Shown here piece by piece: positions 1 to 12,615 of a stretch of DNA of 64,000 nt. Source of the DNA: Gonocerus acuteangulatus. Taxonomy: Eukaryota; Arthropoda; Insecta; Hemiptera; Coreidae. Position 1 is the first letter of the stretch, and the number at the start of each line of letters is the position of its first letter. The notes beneath the pieces are model-generated. The model searched no databases, had not been told where the DNA came from, and worked only from the letters and a program-made list of their open reading frames with translations. Both the position numbers and the translations under genes were made by a program. The stretch spans positions 62,181,770 through 62,245,769 of the forward strand of contig OX328124.1 in assembly GCA_946811695.1 (NCBI GenBank), given 5' to 3'.

Positions 1-900
1 ATGAACGGATATAATGCAGAAGAATATGCTTGACCGTATTGATCAAAACTCGTTGGCGCTGTCCCAAACTTGTATTGGTTCTATCAACTTTTAAACGTCA
101 CTCCACAGCTTTCAAATGCAATAGCAAGAGCTCTCTTTTCTGGCATACAGAATTTACCTAACACTAATTCAATATTTAACAAAAAAAAAAATTAATCAAG
201 TTGAATCGTCCAATGAAGTTCACAATATAATTATCTTTCCAGGTTTTTTATCAATGAAAATATAATTGAGGCTTTCCCGACCAGGAGGGTCAATTGTAGA
301 ACAAAATGCACGAGTTCAACCCTTCTGGTCCACGCAGCTATCGCTCAAACCGAATCCCTCGCTTTTTTAAGTGGACTTTTCGTATTGTACAAAGGAAACT
401 CAACAAACTGCTCAATATAAATAAAAACAATTACTGGTGAAATCGCCCTTCTGGTCGGTAGCACCTCAACTAATTAATCATCATTTCACTTCTTCTTACA
501 CCTAACTCGCAGCCCCAAATGAATTTTTTTCCCACTACTCACAAAGGGAGAACACGACGTCACCCTCTAGTTAAGTACTACACATACAAAAATTTTCGTT
601 TGAATCGGTGAGGGCCTCGTCGTGACTCCCCTTGTCAGTCATTGTGCTACTTGTCATCGTTCTTCATCTAATAAGTTTAAGAGTTAACATCCCGTTTTCG
701 ATCTGTATAATTTTAACATATTTAACAACTAATTATTTCATTTTCATGCTCACATTCCAATGTTTTCTTTGTATTTGCTAGTTTCTCCCTTTCAACCTGC
801 CTAGGCCAAACTCCATTATTCCAAATTTCTCAATTTCCTGGTAACATTCTGACACTAAAACCAGCTTCAATTCTATTTAGATCCTTTAAATTTCTGTGGG
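1..900. other. Anonymous AT-rich sequence
   Basis: No long open frame, RNA gene or recognisable repeat seen. Probably intronic. Confidence 0.5.
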
Positions 901-1076
901 GCCTCCCTGTGATCTAGTGGCTAACGTCTTTGATTCTCATGCGGGAGATAGGCGGTACGGTTCGACCTGCATCTCGGATTTTTCTCATTTTAGGACCCGT
1001 TGAGAAAATTCCCTGCTACATCATGGATGCAGGCGCTAACGAAAAGTTAGGTGAGTCGTAAAAAAATAAATAAATT
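901..1076 (+). repeat. tRNA-derived SINE (family A), diverged full-length copy
   Basis: The head CTGTGATCTAGTGGCTAACG resembles an A box. It is followed by a degenerate B-box region (GGTTCGA-like, here GGTACGGTTCGACC) and a conserved 3' end with GGCGCTAA and GTCGTAAAAAAATAAATAAAT. The same head, body and tail recur at 17099-17278 (plus) and 47432-47659 (minus), and the 3' end alone at 3795, 16350 and 54363. The structure is a pol III tRNA-like head, a unique body and an A-rich tail. Confidence 0.8.
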
Positions 1077-3230
1077 GCTGTGTGAAGACTATTTAACTCC
1101 TAAGCCTCAATTTTACTAAATCCACTGATTAATACAATCATTCCACTTCTTTGTTCAAAATACAAATCCCTTCCTCTCTCTTATTTCTGGATGAATAAGT
1201 AAGAAATATTGTGTCCATTTTGTATATCACTGTACGAAATACAAAGGCATTTAAATTGTCAACTTAAGGTACATTTTTATGGCTATTGACATCTACTACT
1301 CTTACATACAAATGTGGAACAAGTGAAATGCTCTTCAGACTACAAACGATATCATAAATACAAGAATATTCTTCAAATGAATCAGAGAAAGCTTGCCCAA
1401 AGCTTACGGTCAAATGGTTAATACAAGACAGCTTTTGGTATTCCTGCTACAAGACATTTTGTTCAATATTAAAAAGAAAAAGGGGAAAAAAATCCTTCGT
1501 GATGTAAATAGTTATGACACACGACTATCTTGAAGCTAACCCCTTCCTGCCCTCTCCTGAAATGTCATATTGTCCATAAAGGAGAGTTGAAACACGGTCC
1601 ATAGGTTATACTGCCTATAGTAAAGCCCTTACGTGTCCAGACTCGGTAAAATAAATCGCCTTCCATAAGGGAACATTAACTCAATCATGGAGTTACTCAC
1701 TTAAACGACAGTAATAAACCTTCAGACTTATGTACTTCGGTGTTATGGCTGTAATAAGAGGAAATTTTATACACTTCACATGGTATTATTTTAAATCAAA
1801 TAGACTTACTGCAAATATACTTAACTCTTTCGATGATTACTTTTTATTTTTGTTTAGGAAATTTAAGATACTTGAAATACCAAAAACATTCATAATAAAG
1901 CAATCTTTCAGCTGATTAGAATATATTTTTCTTCCATTTTTGACTTCCAACCTATCTTATTTATCTTGCCAATTAGGTGATAAATAAAACCCTTCGAACA
2001 ATATTGCTCCTCCTCAAAGTTTATGTATATCAATGCACTTGAGAAATACCTTAATTCGAATTTTATACTGTTAAAAGGCGGCATTCGGAATGCAAACACA
2101 ATCTACAAAATTTACACTAAAGAGGATTTCTAATTAGGTTTCAGTATTTGTAAAGGCTATCAAGGGCAGAGAAGCCCCTTCGCTACAACTTACCGACAAC
2201 TTTAAACTCTCTCTGCCGAAATTATAGCGAAGGACGGTGCCGACTCCAGAGTATCTTTCCTTCCTCACCAACAGGAGGAGGCTCTATGTTCTGTAAACAA
2301 TGGTGAGGGCACGTCAGGTGTCGTCAGACTGTAAATAGCTTTAATTAAAGGCGTTTCCATTTAGAGCGAGAAGCCGTGGCGGGGGGGGGGGGGGAGAGGG
2401 AGGGTTGTTCTAATGGAACCAGGGACTGGCGGACAATTTGGTAGGCAAATTCCTATAGCCTGGGGACAGTCTGCGTATATTGCCAGCAACACAAACCTAA
2501 CTCTATATAGTACTACTTACATTATCATACATTTCTTATTTATTTATCCCCTTACTTCATCTTAGGGGAGGGGAGAGGAAAATTGAGGGAAGGGGGAAAG
2601 TTAGAGAGAGAAGGAGAGAGGCAGAGGGAGTGATAGGCAAATAGGAGATTTAATGCGGAAAATGGAGTCGGAAATCTAAATTGCAATCAGTTTCTGTTTT
2701 TGAGGTCTTGTAACTAACATGTTCCTATTTTGTCTTTTATAGAAAAATCAGGTAAAGTTGCCAAGCCTAAATAAATTATATTTTTGAGAAACTTAATAAT
2801 TGTTCAACTACGAGGTCCAACAAGGAATGACAATTTTTGTTAAGCTACTCAGACCAAACAATCATATCTAAAAGACAAAGTAATATTTACAGTACGCCAA
2901 AAAATAAGTTTCCTACATTATAAAGGACCATTTTGTAGAATTTTTATTTCGAAATGTGCTTTTAGCGATCTGGAGATTATTGCATGTCTAATAGAAACAT
3001 TAGATGGCCCCAAACATTAGAGAACCCCCAGCTGAAAAGAGAACCGAGAAATGACCAGGCCAATAAAGAAGACAAGACACGGAACTGTACTATATCCATG
3101 AAAATGGATTGAATGTCAAGCCGAAAATAAAACTCTTTTTTTAACAAAATGTAGTTTTATTTAGCATCCAACTGAATTCGGGATTCAGTCTACACCTTTT
3201 AAAATCATCTAAGAAGTCTCGAATCAATAC
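1077..3230. other. Anonymous intergenic or intronic sequence
   Basis: No gene recognised. Contains a (G)n run near 2382-2394 and a purine-rich stretch at about 2560-2640 (gggaggggagagg-type low complexity). The slightly GC-richer part at 2160-2420 has no interpretable frame. Confidence 0.4.
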
Positions 3231-3364
3231 ACGAGGGCACAGAGGAGCAGATAGTGTAAAGGTATCTGATTCTTGAACTTTACCGCACACTAAGGAGATA
3301 ATATGGTCAGTGTGGAGTTTCCCCTTTGTTGGAACCCATTAATTAATAAATTAATTGAAGTCCG

Positions 3365-3475
3365 GGCGGACTTAGGACTATTGAAGATAGAATCTTTCGT
3401 GGATTCGAATTCTTAAATCAGGCCCTCCAGCATAATAGTCCAGTACTCTACCGCTGAGCTAACCTCGCCCTCTCT
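3365..3475 (-). repeat. tRNA-derived SINE or tRNA pseudogene (family C)
   Basis: The reverse complement starts GGCGAGGTTAGCTCAGCGGT, a classic tRNA 5' half with A box (TTAGCTCAGCGG), then AGAGTACTGGACTATTATGC and an anticodon-arm-like region, then a decayed B box (GAATTCGAATCC). The acceptor stem does not close, so it is a tRNA-derived retroposon or pseudogene rather than a functional tRNA. Unlike families A and B, the D-arm is well preserved. The 3' body may extend left to about 3230. Confidence 0.65.
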
Positions 3476-3794
3476 TATTAGTAAAGTAAGCCCTCATACT
3501 CATCTAATGAGTAAAACGTATCAGTTGAATAAATAGATAACTTTGTGAATAAATTTCATGTACAGATTAATGATAATTATTTAAAATTTCCTATTAGCAA
3601 ATTATAGTTGACTTGCGACATTTTTAAAAATGAAAAAAAAAATAAAACAGTTTCATGTATTCTCAAAAATTACAAACAATAATATTATCATTATCTTATC
3701 AGTTTCATATTCCTATATATTTACTCATTGACATGTAGATTACTACATAATTTTTTCAATAACCTTTCATTTTAAAAATAACTATAAAATAAAC

Positions 3795-3900
3795 CACGTG
3801 CTGCTGGCATTAGAAAAGGGTGGTAACCTGTAGATAGCCCGGCGCTAATAGCCAAATAGTTGATGTGCCGTTAAAAACGAAAAAAACAAAAACAAAAAAA
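3795..3900 (+). repeat. SINE 3' half with A-rich tail
   Basis: Contains AGAAAAGGGTGGTAACCTGT, shared with the body of the SINE at 28950-29140, then CGGCGCTAATAGCC and GATGTGCCGTTAAAA, the family A 3' end. It ends in an A-rich tail interrupted by C. The head is missing or unrecognisable. It suggests that SINE families A and B share a central module. Confidence 0.65.
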
Positions 3901-4132
3901 AAATACTATAAAATAAGAGTGTTAAGAGGATTAAATTACAATGCTGAGACTAAATATTATGTGAATATTTTAGATTAGATTCATTGCATACAAAAACTTA
4001 ATGAGATAGAATGATGTATGCCGCTTAACGTATGGAATGCATAAAGAAAAAAAAAAGAGACTTAATAATAATAAATAATAATTGAATTCATTCGTTAAGT
4101 ATATTGAATTTTTAAAAGCAGGACCGTTAACT

Positions 4133-4410
4133 TATTTTCAATTGAATTATATATAATGTATTCCTGGTTTTAGTGGAAAGAGGCTTACTGAGAAAATGTT
4201 TTATCCACGAAGGTGTAGTATGGTGTTGGGATAATGGGATAGGCCTGTAGCTGTGGCTATATCATAATTAGTGGCATTAGGGTTAGCATATTCGGCTGGT
4301 AAGAGATTGATTTTATTACCCTTCACACCACAATCGCCACTTAACCTAAACTATCTGGTTGTTTTCTAAACTGGGTGCACGAACCATGTTTCCTAAAGCA
4401 GTATATAGTC
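4133..4410. repeat. Dispersed repeat R2, copy 1
   Basis: Nearly identical to 30107-30382, starting at TTTTCAATTGAATTAT and ending near CAGTATATAGTCC. The two copies lie about 26 kb apart in the same orientation. The reverse complement contains GGTTCG-like sequence (clear in copy 2), so it could be tRNA-derived, but no terminal repeats or tail were identified. Confidence 0.8.
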
Positions 4411-5760
4411 CGATAACGTACAGTAGTTAGTAAGTTCGGTTGAAAAGAGTGGACTGGACTGCAAAATGTCTCTAACGTAGGAACAAATACTGAAACAATT
4501 TCCAAAACGAAATGCCTGTTATTAATTAGGGCGGTGGAAAATTGCGAAATTCCATTTCTGTAAGATGAAAACACTGAAATGTTCTCCAGAATTTAGTGTC
4601 TTCTTATCAGAGTTGAGCAAAATCGCTTAATTTGTTTCCCATGGGACGTTTTTTTTTTTTCTAAATGTCCCTTGCAAAAGGTGATTTTAACATTAATTTC
4701 TTGATTTTATTTGAACAAAATCCTTAAATGGTACCTAGAATAGTTTCTTTCTTCAAGGAAGGACAAGTATATTTTAACATATTTTTTCGTTGTTAACCCT
4801 GTGACGGCCTTTCTTTTGATTAGGATTAATTTTATACTGGCTAGGAAAGATACGTTACTTGTACATAAACTGTACGATAAAATGAATGTTATTTAATAAA
4901 GATACATTAAAATTACAATAAACAATATGTTTATTCATTTATTTATTTATTTTATACAATATAAATTCAAGTAAATAAAACTAGATAGTAATAGTAATAG
5001 TATAGCCATTGAATTAAAGGTAACTCATTCGACTAAATTTTAACTTTTATAAAATCGTGTTTGTATAATAATAAGTTTGTTTATTATTTTACAGAATTCT
5101 TCCAAGATTAAATAGCCCAGCTGTTTAAAAGTAGTTGTGTTTTTAACACCAAGCATAGAAAATATTTCCATTTCTTAAATTGTTATAATTCTCACAAAAG
5201 GTACCTACAGTCCTCCATTGTGGTTTTTATGTTATATACATATAAGTCGAAAACGATTTTTGTAGATATACAGATTTCCTTCTTTTCTAGGGCAATACAG
5301 ATATAACCGTTAGTATGATAAAGAACGACGAACGCAACGATGTGAGTCACTTATAGAGTTAATGATGGATGTATAAGACAGTATTAAAGGAGGTTCCTTT
5401 ACTAGTTGATGACGTAGAAAGAGATACATTGGAAGATGTTGGTTGTGATGAAGAGCAGTATTGAGAACATCAGCAGGCCCATAACCAGAGCTCAAAGGTA
5501 TGTCGTAAATTCCCTCAAGATTGGTGAATAAATTACCCTTAGAACACTTTATTACTACTTCACAAATACCATCATTCCGTTTCATGTACTAACTTCTTGA
5601 TATCTAGTAAGGAGAGGATTACTCATAGCAGGTAATATGAGCATCAACGCGTATAAATAAATATTGCTCTTATGCCTCAATAAATGTTTAAGGATAGCCA
5701 CTGTGTTCAAACATATAAACTCACCCTGAAACATTTGACTATTTTGATTGTATACTAAAA
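4411..5760. other. Anonymous AT-rich sequence
   Basis: Only short open frames and simple T- and A-rich runs. Nothing recognised. Confidence 0.4.
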
Positions 5761-5761
5761 T

Positions 5762-5824
5762 ACGCCGCATGTGCGTCATCACAAACCCACTAGTTGTTGT
5801 TGCATGACGCCGCATGTGCGTCAT
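5762..5824. repeat. Two 18-bp direct repeats with internal dyad
   Basis: ACGCCGCATGTGCGTCAT occurs at 5762-5779 and again at 5807-5824, 45 bp apart. Each unit has imperfect dyad symmetry (TGACGC against GCGTCA around CGCATGT), resembling a paired protein-binding site in AT-rich surroundings. Function unknown. Confidence 0.6.
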
Positions 5825-6802
5825 GTGAGCTACCTGGCAAGCTGGGAGAGAACGTTAAAACGTTTTGGGGATCGGCTACAAACCTCCAGGCTGGTTTATT
5901 CGTTCCTCCGTCGTCTCAGGTAGTCTTTCGATTGCCTTATTCTGGAATCGCTCCGGGCTTAGACCTTTCTGTGAATTTTTGCAGGAGTTTCTTTACCATA
6001 TGTGGTTCACGATAAAAAAAAAACAAAAAAAAAACATGTTTCTGAAGGAAATTATCCAGAATTTTCAATGGGTAAGTTATTATTTCACATTAACAAAACA
6101 AATGAAATCATAAAATGAAAAAAACACCATTTGTTGGATTGTTTGGGGTTTAGCACTCCCGCAGTCAATGTATGAAACAATGTGCAATTGCTCGAGCATG
6201 TGTGGTTTAGATTGACATTCAGTAAGTACACAGGTCATAGGCACTGCTGGGCAAACTATTCGTGCCCGCACTATCTAAACGGTCTTGATGAAGAACGGTG
6301 CTCATTTTTACCATTGGGCTACCTTTTATGAGCTGGGAAGCAATTGGGTTTTAACTTTTCTGTAAGGCTTGCCATTGTAGGAGTAAAAACCGACTCAACC
6401 ATTCGAATTCATTTTTGGAACATTATGTAATTTTTGAGATATATTGAGCATCCAGAAATTTCTACAAAACAAAACATTTACCTTAAAAAGCAATTACGGA
6501 TAAATACCTAAGAGATATATTGCTTAAATTGGCATTTAAAAAGCAAATACAATTTTGATTGATTTATCTACTCTCTTGGGAGAAAGGAAGGTGAGAGGGT
6601 TCCTGTTTGCCGAACACTCAGGCTAGATCCAGTCCAATATTTGCAGATCTACAGAACGAGCTATCCGAACCATATCCTGTTCTATAGAAATAAACCAAGC
6701 ATCATTAAACTTGTTCAATGTGGTTATATCCGTATAATGGCGAAGGGCAAGAGAAGGTATAATAATCTTTAAATTGTTTCTAAGCCAGGAGTAATATACA
6801 AA
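5825..6802. other. Anonymous sequence before the first gap
   Basis: Moderately GC-rich at 5850-6010, where overlapping frames of 73 and 82 residues exist on the plus strand, but no domain is recognisable. The rest is AT-rich. Confidence 0.35.
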
Positions 6803-7002
6803 NNNNNNNNNNNNNNNNNNNNNNNNNNNNNNNNNNNNNNNNNNNNNNNNNNNNNNNNNNNNNNNNNNNNNNNNNNNNNNNNNNNNNNNNNNNNNNNNNN
6901 NNNNNNNNNNNNNNNNNNNNNNNNNNNNNNNNNNNNNNNNNNNNNNNNNNNNNNNNNNNNNNNNNNNNNNNNNNNNNNNNNNNNNNNNNNNNNNNNNNNN
7001 NN
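6803..7002. other. Assembly gap (200 N)
   Basis: Exactly 200 N, a size commonly used as a scaffold placeholder, so the true distance is unknown. Confidence 0.99.
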
Positions 7003-7154
7003 ACCTATACCAAGTTTCCTTGCAGTAAATAACAAATTATGGTAGGTATAGGCAAAATAATACTTCTGGAATGTCAATCGTTTGTTATACTTATCCAGTA
7101 TACCAAATGATGTGGCGTAAACAAAAAAACTATGGCTGCTGTATTTTATACATA

Positions 7155-8511
7155 GAGGGTGATTCACGTCTAAGTAGACGTGATACGATTGGAAAGTTTT
7201 TTATTTTAGAGATTTGTCACATTTCGTGTTTTCCAATTTTTAATTGATTTATCTCTTAAACGATGTAGTTGGCACTATAAAAATTGCTAATGTATTTAAA
7301 AATTTGAAATTTGCCGAAATTGCAATTGGGCCTATTTCAACTTGGACAGTGGTTCCATCCACAGTCTAACAACACTGCTGCTTTTTGCAGGACAGTCTGC
7401 GGAACGTCTTCCAATGCAATAGGTTGTTCGTGTTGAGGGAGGTTTAAAAATATGTTAAATGGAATCCGTTGGGAATCAGGATTGGCTGAAGATGATATGC
7501 GTCCAAAATCCCGCACCACACGTTAACTTGGAGCTGATACTGATTGTGTGGCCTTCACACGGCATAAGGATTAGCATGAGACTAAGTATGCGAATTGAGA
7601 CTGTTAAATATTCCATCATCAGCTTTGTCTGTCCACAAAATATTGCAGCCGAACTGAGGATTAACACTTTTCCTGTCGCAATGTTTTGCACAATTATAAG
7701 TTTTATTTCAAATTATATTTGAAAAAAAAAAATCAAATTATCTGTAAATTTTGGATTACAATTATTTACCTGCCCTGAAATGTTTCTGAATTCTCCCCTC
7801 AAAATTTTTAGTCAAAACTGAGTGCCAAATACATCATGTAAAAAAAAAAAAATCAATTAAAAATTGGAAATCAAGAAATGTGACAAATCTCTAAAATGAA
7901 AAACTCTCAGTATCTTTCAGTTACTTTTATTTCCTCTGGACTGGGCAATGGATACACAGAGCTTGGCCGATAAAAAATGAATAACTTTTCATTTCTTCAC
8001 ACAAGGTATCTGAAAGTAACAGAACTACATTCCACATTCTTTTGACAAAAGGGAGCCAATCGTTCGATTTAATCCTCAATAAACCTCCACTTCATTTGCA
8101 TGGATTTAATGCTTACTAAATGTAGAAGTTTTCGTGTAAGTATTGAATCTGAAGTCCGTTAGAGGGCTGAGGAAATAATTCGAGAAAAACTCTGATTCAT
8201 CGATAAAAACAGAAGTTATTGGACGTCCAGAAAGTATCTTTTAAAAATAGTTTTAGTGAATTAAATTACTGTTTTTTTAAAGGAAATTTTGTCTATTTTA
8301 TGATAGAATAATTAGAATTTAATTATCTTGAATAATTTTTGAGCAATCCTTTCTAATTCATTAAAAAAAACATGACTACGTTAAAAAAAACAGAAAATTG
8401 GACATAGCTCCTTTTCCTTTCGGAATCGGACCATACTTCAAATGAACTTTCTTGGAAATTATGTCTACAATCACCTCCTAGTGTTTGAATACTTAGACCT
8501 GAATCACCCTG
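7155..8511 (-). mobile_element. Decayed Tc1/mariner-superfamily element
   Basis: The ends carry inverted repeats: GAGGGTGATTCACGTCTAAG at 7155 and, reverse-complemented, CAGGGTGATTCAGGTCTAAG ending at 8511. A second internal inverted pair lies at 7199-7253 and 7852-7905 (around AGAGATTTGTCACATTTC). TA precedes the left end, but TG follows the right end, so the TA duplication is not perfect. The interior holds a broken transposase on the minus strand (7335-7660). Length is about 1.36 kb. Confidence 0.7.
7335..7660 (-). pseudogene. Broken DDE transposase, DUF4817-type mariner
   Basis: Read on the minus strand with several frameshifts and stops. Recognisable blocks are NILWTDKADDGIFNSLNSH, then SHANPYAV, RPHNQYQLQVNVWCGI and LEDVPQTV. 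These resemble the middle of the DDE catalytic domain of arthropod transposases annotated with a DUF4817 N-terminal domain: a DEA..DGIFN..NSH..W..NP block, a FSVNVWAGI block and a LLEDVPL block, from memory of the family. The catalytic Asp of the first block is visible as WTDKA. The second catalytic Asp and the Glu are not recovered, and no N-terminal helix-turn-helix is seen. The gene is dead. Terminal inverted repeats at 7155 and 8511 bracket it. Confidence 0.65.
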
Positions 8512-8529
8512 TGTGCATGTATGTGTGTT

Positions 8530-8532
<3 letters not shown>

Positions 8533-8574
<42 letters not shown>

Positions 8575-8576
8575 GT
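8533..8576. repeat. (TA)n microsatellite
   Basis: About 22 TA units just outside the right end of the mariner relic, followed by a short TAGA/GATA run. Confidence 0.97.
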
Positions 8577-9217
8577 AGATAGTTAGTAGATAGAAAGATA
8601 GATAGATAGACTGATATAAATTTTAACGGGTGTCATTATCGGTATCAGGTAGGTAGGATTGATAAATTTCCTAAGAATGTTTTCGCTAATTCTTTCATTA
8701 CTGCAACCTCAATAGCTACATTCCTACAGTGCTTAAAAAAATAATCTTGCGAACTTATAAAGAGCACATTCAGCCAGGCAGCGAGTACTATAATATTCAT
8801 AAAGGGTTTTTATGTTATTCTTCCTTCACGAGCTGACTCTATATATCAAAATACAAGTAACCTATTTATGTACTTTGGAGAATAATCTCAAATGTTCCAA
8901 CAAAACAAAAATTACAGCCGCAAGGGAAACATGATTAATTTAGATAGGAGTAATTGAAGACAGGTTAACCCCAACCCCTTGACCCTAACGAGACGGCAAC
9001 CCGCATGACCTTAGATGCCCGCGGAGCGGAGTCCGTTTCACTTTCATGGTTCCACAGGACGTTATCAAAAATACGTCAGCTCCCACTGCCCATCTATTCA
9101 CAATTATCCTAATACGCATTCATTAGTTTTCCTTTTCCTTCAATATATTCTCATTCTGGATCCAGCCAACAGCAGAATCCCCATTAAATAGGGTAAAATT
9201 GTACTTTTATGAACTCT
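8577..9217. other. Anonymous sequence
   Basis: No gene recognised. A GC-richer stretch at about 8960-9070 has no coding signal. Confidence 0.35.
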
Positions 9218-9280
9218 AGTGGATAAAAGGGTGACTAGAGCTTACAATACGTATCGAAGAAATGGCCTTGTGACAAAAGT

Positions 9281-9387
9281 GGCTATCTTGCAACGGTGCA
9301 TGCCTGCCACGAAAGTATATATCAGGTCACAGGGCATGCTTATTCATTGTTACGAAAGAGGCTATCTTGCAACGGTGCATGCCTGCC
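9281..9387 (+). repeat. 79-bp-period tandem duplication
   Basis: The 28-mer starting GGCTATCTTGCAACGGTGCA at 9281-9308 is repeated exactly at 9360-9387, with partly matching flanks (ACGAAAGT and ATATCAGGT). A 67-residue open frame across it is probably incidental. Confidence 0.85.
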
Positions 9388-9589
9388 GGTTGTCACGAAA
9401 GTGGATATCAGGTGCAAAATAACTAAAATACGATAAAGGTTATTAATGAATTAGGTCGGCAGTGTCCTCCCCCTTCTAACCGGTAACCAATTTATGAAAA
9501 TCTATTCTTACTTGAAACCGGGCGTCCAAGTGAAAGAACAAAAACTGTAGCTACAATCTCACTAAAAGGTACATATATGTTATGTAAGA

Positions 9590-9627
9590 TACATATATAT
9601 GTGTATACATATGTGTATGTGTGTATG

Positions 9628-9663
<36 letters not shown>

Positions 9664-9688
9664 ATATATATATATATATATACATATA
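9590..9688. repeat. Compound TA/TG microsatellite
   Basis: Mixed TATG, GTAT and TA repeats running directly into the left terminus of the palindromic element at 9689. Confidence 0.95.
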
Positions 9689-11420
9689 CAGGGTGTCCCG
9701 TAAATGTCTAGTCATATTGAGAGGGGTGATAGAGGACCCTTAGGGGAACAAAAAATGTTCTATGACGATTTCCCGAATTCTCGCCCATAAGGAAGAAAAC
9801 GTTGTTTTATTGTTTTATCGAGACAAACATGGTTTTTAGAAACATAATCGTTGTAGCTCCGTCCCAGGTGGTACTACTAGAAAGGGAGTGAAACCAATCG
9901 AAAGCTGAGTGAATTTACTATAAGACTAGTTGGGAGTAAACGTAAAAATGAATGAATGTAAGTATGTACATCTTACAAAAAAAGGCAATTCTAAATTTCC
10001 TGACATTTTATTGATATTTCTTTCCAGCGTTACTCCTCAATGGGCAGGATCTGAGATTTCCGGGTTTCAGAAAAACTTCCTCATTTAACCAGCTTTCCAT
10101 TCATGTATCACAACCCTGTGTTATTGAAGTATTTGAACGGTTTAAGTACAAAAGTTTAAAAAAAAACATGGATCTGTGAAAAGAAAATTATATTTTTTTC
10201 TTCAGTTTATTCAAAAAGCTGAAGGGAAATATTTATTTTTATAAATGTTTACATAAATATTAAGTAAATATTTACTTAAGACAATAAAAAAAAATTACTT
10301 CCACGAATATAAAAAAAATTCCTAAAACAGTAAATAAATAAAATACACATTTATTTTGAATTTGTTGATTCAGGTAACTAATACTGGGTCCAGGAGGCGG
10401 CCATTAAGGAACCCCAACCATACATTAACCTCAAAAATTATTATTTTTACCTAGATCACGCATTTGAACACATTTTTCCAGGTACTTATATTTAGAAAAC
10501 AAATGCTTTACCTTAAATTAATACTGATGGCTACGCTTGTGAAACTCACTGGGATTCTGAGCCCATGCGTTTTTGTTGTGGTAATTAAAAATTCTATCCC
10601 TCATAAATAACATGTACATAGTCCTGTAAAAATGTGTTCAAATGCGTGATATAGGTAAAAATAGTAATGTTTGAGGTTAATTTATGGTTGGTTTTCCTTA
10701 ATGGCCGCCTCCTGGACCCAGTATTAGTTACCCGAATTAATAAATTCAAAATAAATGTGTATTTTATTTATTTACTGTTTTAAGATTTTTTTTTATATCC
10801 GTGGAAGTAATTTTTTTTTTACTCTTTTAAGTAAATATTTACTTAATATTTATGTAAACATTTATAAAAAAAAATATTTCCCTCATGCTTTTTGAATAAA
10901 TTGAAGAAAAAATATAATTTTCTTTTCACAGATCTATGTTTTTTTTTTTAAACTTTTGTTCTTAAATCGTTCAAATACTTCAATAACACAGGGTTGTGAT
11001 ACATGAATGGAAAGCTGGTTAAATGAGGAAGTTTTTCTGAAACCCGGAAATCTCAGATCTTGCTTATTGAGGAGTAACGCTGGAAAGAAATATCAATAAA
11101 ATGTCAGGAAATTTAGAACTGCCTTCTTTTGATAAGATATACATACTTACATTCATTCATTTTTACGTTTACTCTCAACTAGTCTTATAGTAAATTTACT
11201 CAGCTTTCGATTGGTATCACACCCTTTTTATTAGTACCACCTGGGACGGAGCTACAACGATTATTCTTCTAAAAAGTACGTTAGTCTCGAAAAAACAATA
11301 AAACGACGTTTTCTCCCTTATGGGCGAGAATTCGGGAAATCGTCATAGAACATTTGTTATTCCCCTAAGGGTCCTCTATCACCCCTCACAATATGACTAG
11401 ACATTTACGGGACCACCCTG
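9689..11420. mobile_element. Giant palindromic DNA transposon derivative
   Basis: A 1.73-kb near-palindrome. The left end is CAGGGTGTCCCGTAAATGTC; the right end, reverse-complemented, is CAGGGTGGTCCCGTAAATGT. Arms of about 800 bp (9689-10486 and 10625-11420) match throughout, around a unique spacer of about 140 bp. TA lies immediately outside both ends, and both flanks are (TA)n. The CAGGGTG terminus and TA target suggest the Tc1/mariner superfamily. There is no coding capacity, so it is non-autonomous. Small indels between arms indicate some age. Confidence 0.9.
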
Positions 11421-12425
11421 TATATATATATACACATATTTTGGAGAGGGTCATTCTCGCTATAGGTTTGATGAAGATTAGAAGACGATTTCAAGTTATT
11501 CATGAGTCCAAGCTCAGTAGCTCAATTCCTTCGCAATAAAACAAAACGCAACAATGAATCCAGAAACTGATCCCAAATTCCAATAACAGAATATGAAATT
11601 GAATAGAAACCCGACGCGTAATTAAAAATGGCGTAAGAAACAAGGTGAATTTACTTTGGATGAAATTTGGAGTAGAAGAATGAGTTCAAGCAGGTTGAAA
11701 AGAATTACCGAACAAGATTGGTTAAATTAGTAAAAAAGGAGAAAAAGAGAAATGCGAGGAGAGACGGAGGTTTGTGAGAGTGAATTGTTGAAGAGAATGT
11801 TTCAAGAGGGAAATGGTAGAACAGAACTCAACTAGCTTCAGCCCTTCCTTCACATACACACAAAGCACATTACCTGCACATTCCTCTTGTTCAACTTATT
11901 GTAAATAGAAATGCAGTACAAAAAAGGCAATTGTACTTTCACAATCTAGGCAATCTTACTTAGCGCAGTTTCATATCTTCCGTTATTGATTTTGTTATTT
12001 TCGATCTCCGGGTGAAGTATGGGTCAAAAACCAATAACTGTATTAATATTTTATTTATATCCATCAGCTGCGGAGGTAAATAAGCAGTAATCCTTTTACC
12101 GCCCATTTGCATGGTCAGACGGCGAGTTGATCTAAGCGCATAACCGCTTTAGCGCAACGCCGAACGCTCAAAATGGTCATTTATTTTTGGCCTTCCTGCA
12201 CTTCTAGACCACTGTGTTCCGATGAGTATGTCCCGCTAAGTTAAAAGCGACGGCTGTTAACTTTTAATTATCCTTTCGCTTCGCAGCAAAATAATAAATA
12301 CCTTTTACATGTTGTTTTCTAAAATATACAATCATTATTTTCGGACGTTTATAGTCAGTTTTGTGCATTCCACACGACATGTAAGTATTTTTAATTTTTT
12401 AAATATTGTAATTATTATTATTATT
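11421..12425. other. Anonymous sequence
   Basis: No gene recognised. GC-richer patch at 12090-12260 with no clear frame or RNA fold. Confidence 0.35.
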
Positions 12426-12559
12426 TTAGCACGTTTCCTCCCTCCCTCTAAAGGGAGGAACCCCGCTTATAAGGCTGACCTCATGATGCAATCCGGAAGT
12501 GCCGACTAGAGAATTTTACTTTTCAGAACCCCTAGAGAACGAAAATAACGGTGGTTCTA

Positions 12560-12615
<56 letters not shown>

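Noticed and set aside
3365..3475. Functional tRNA gene
   Set aside because: The B box is decayed and the acceptor stem does not pair.
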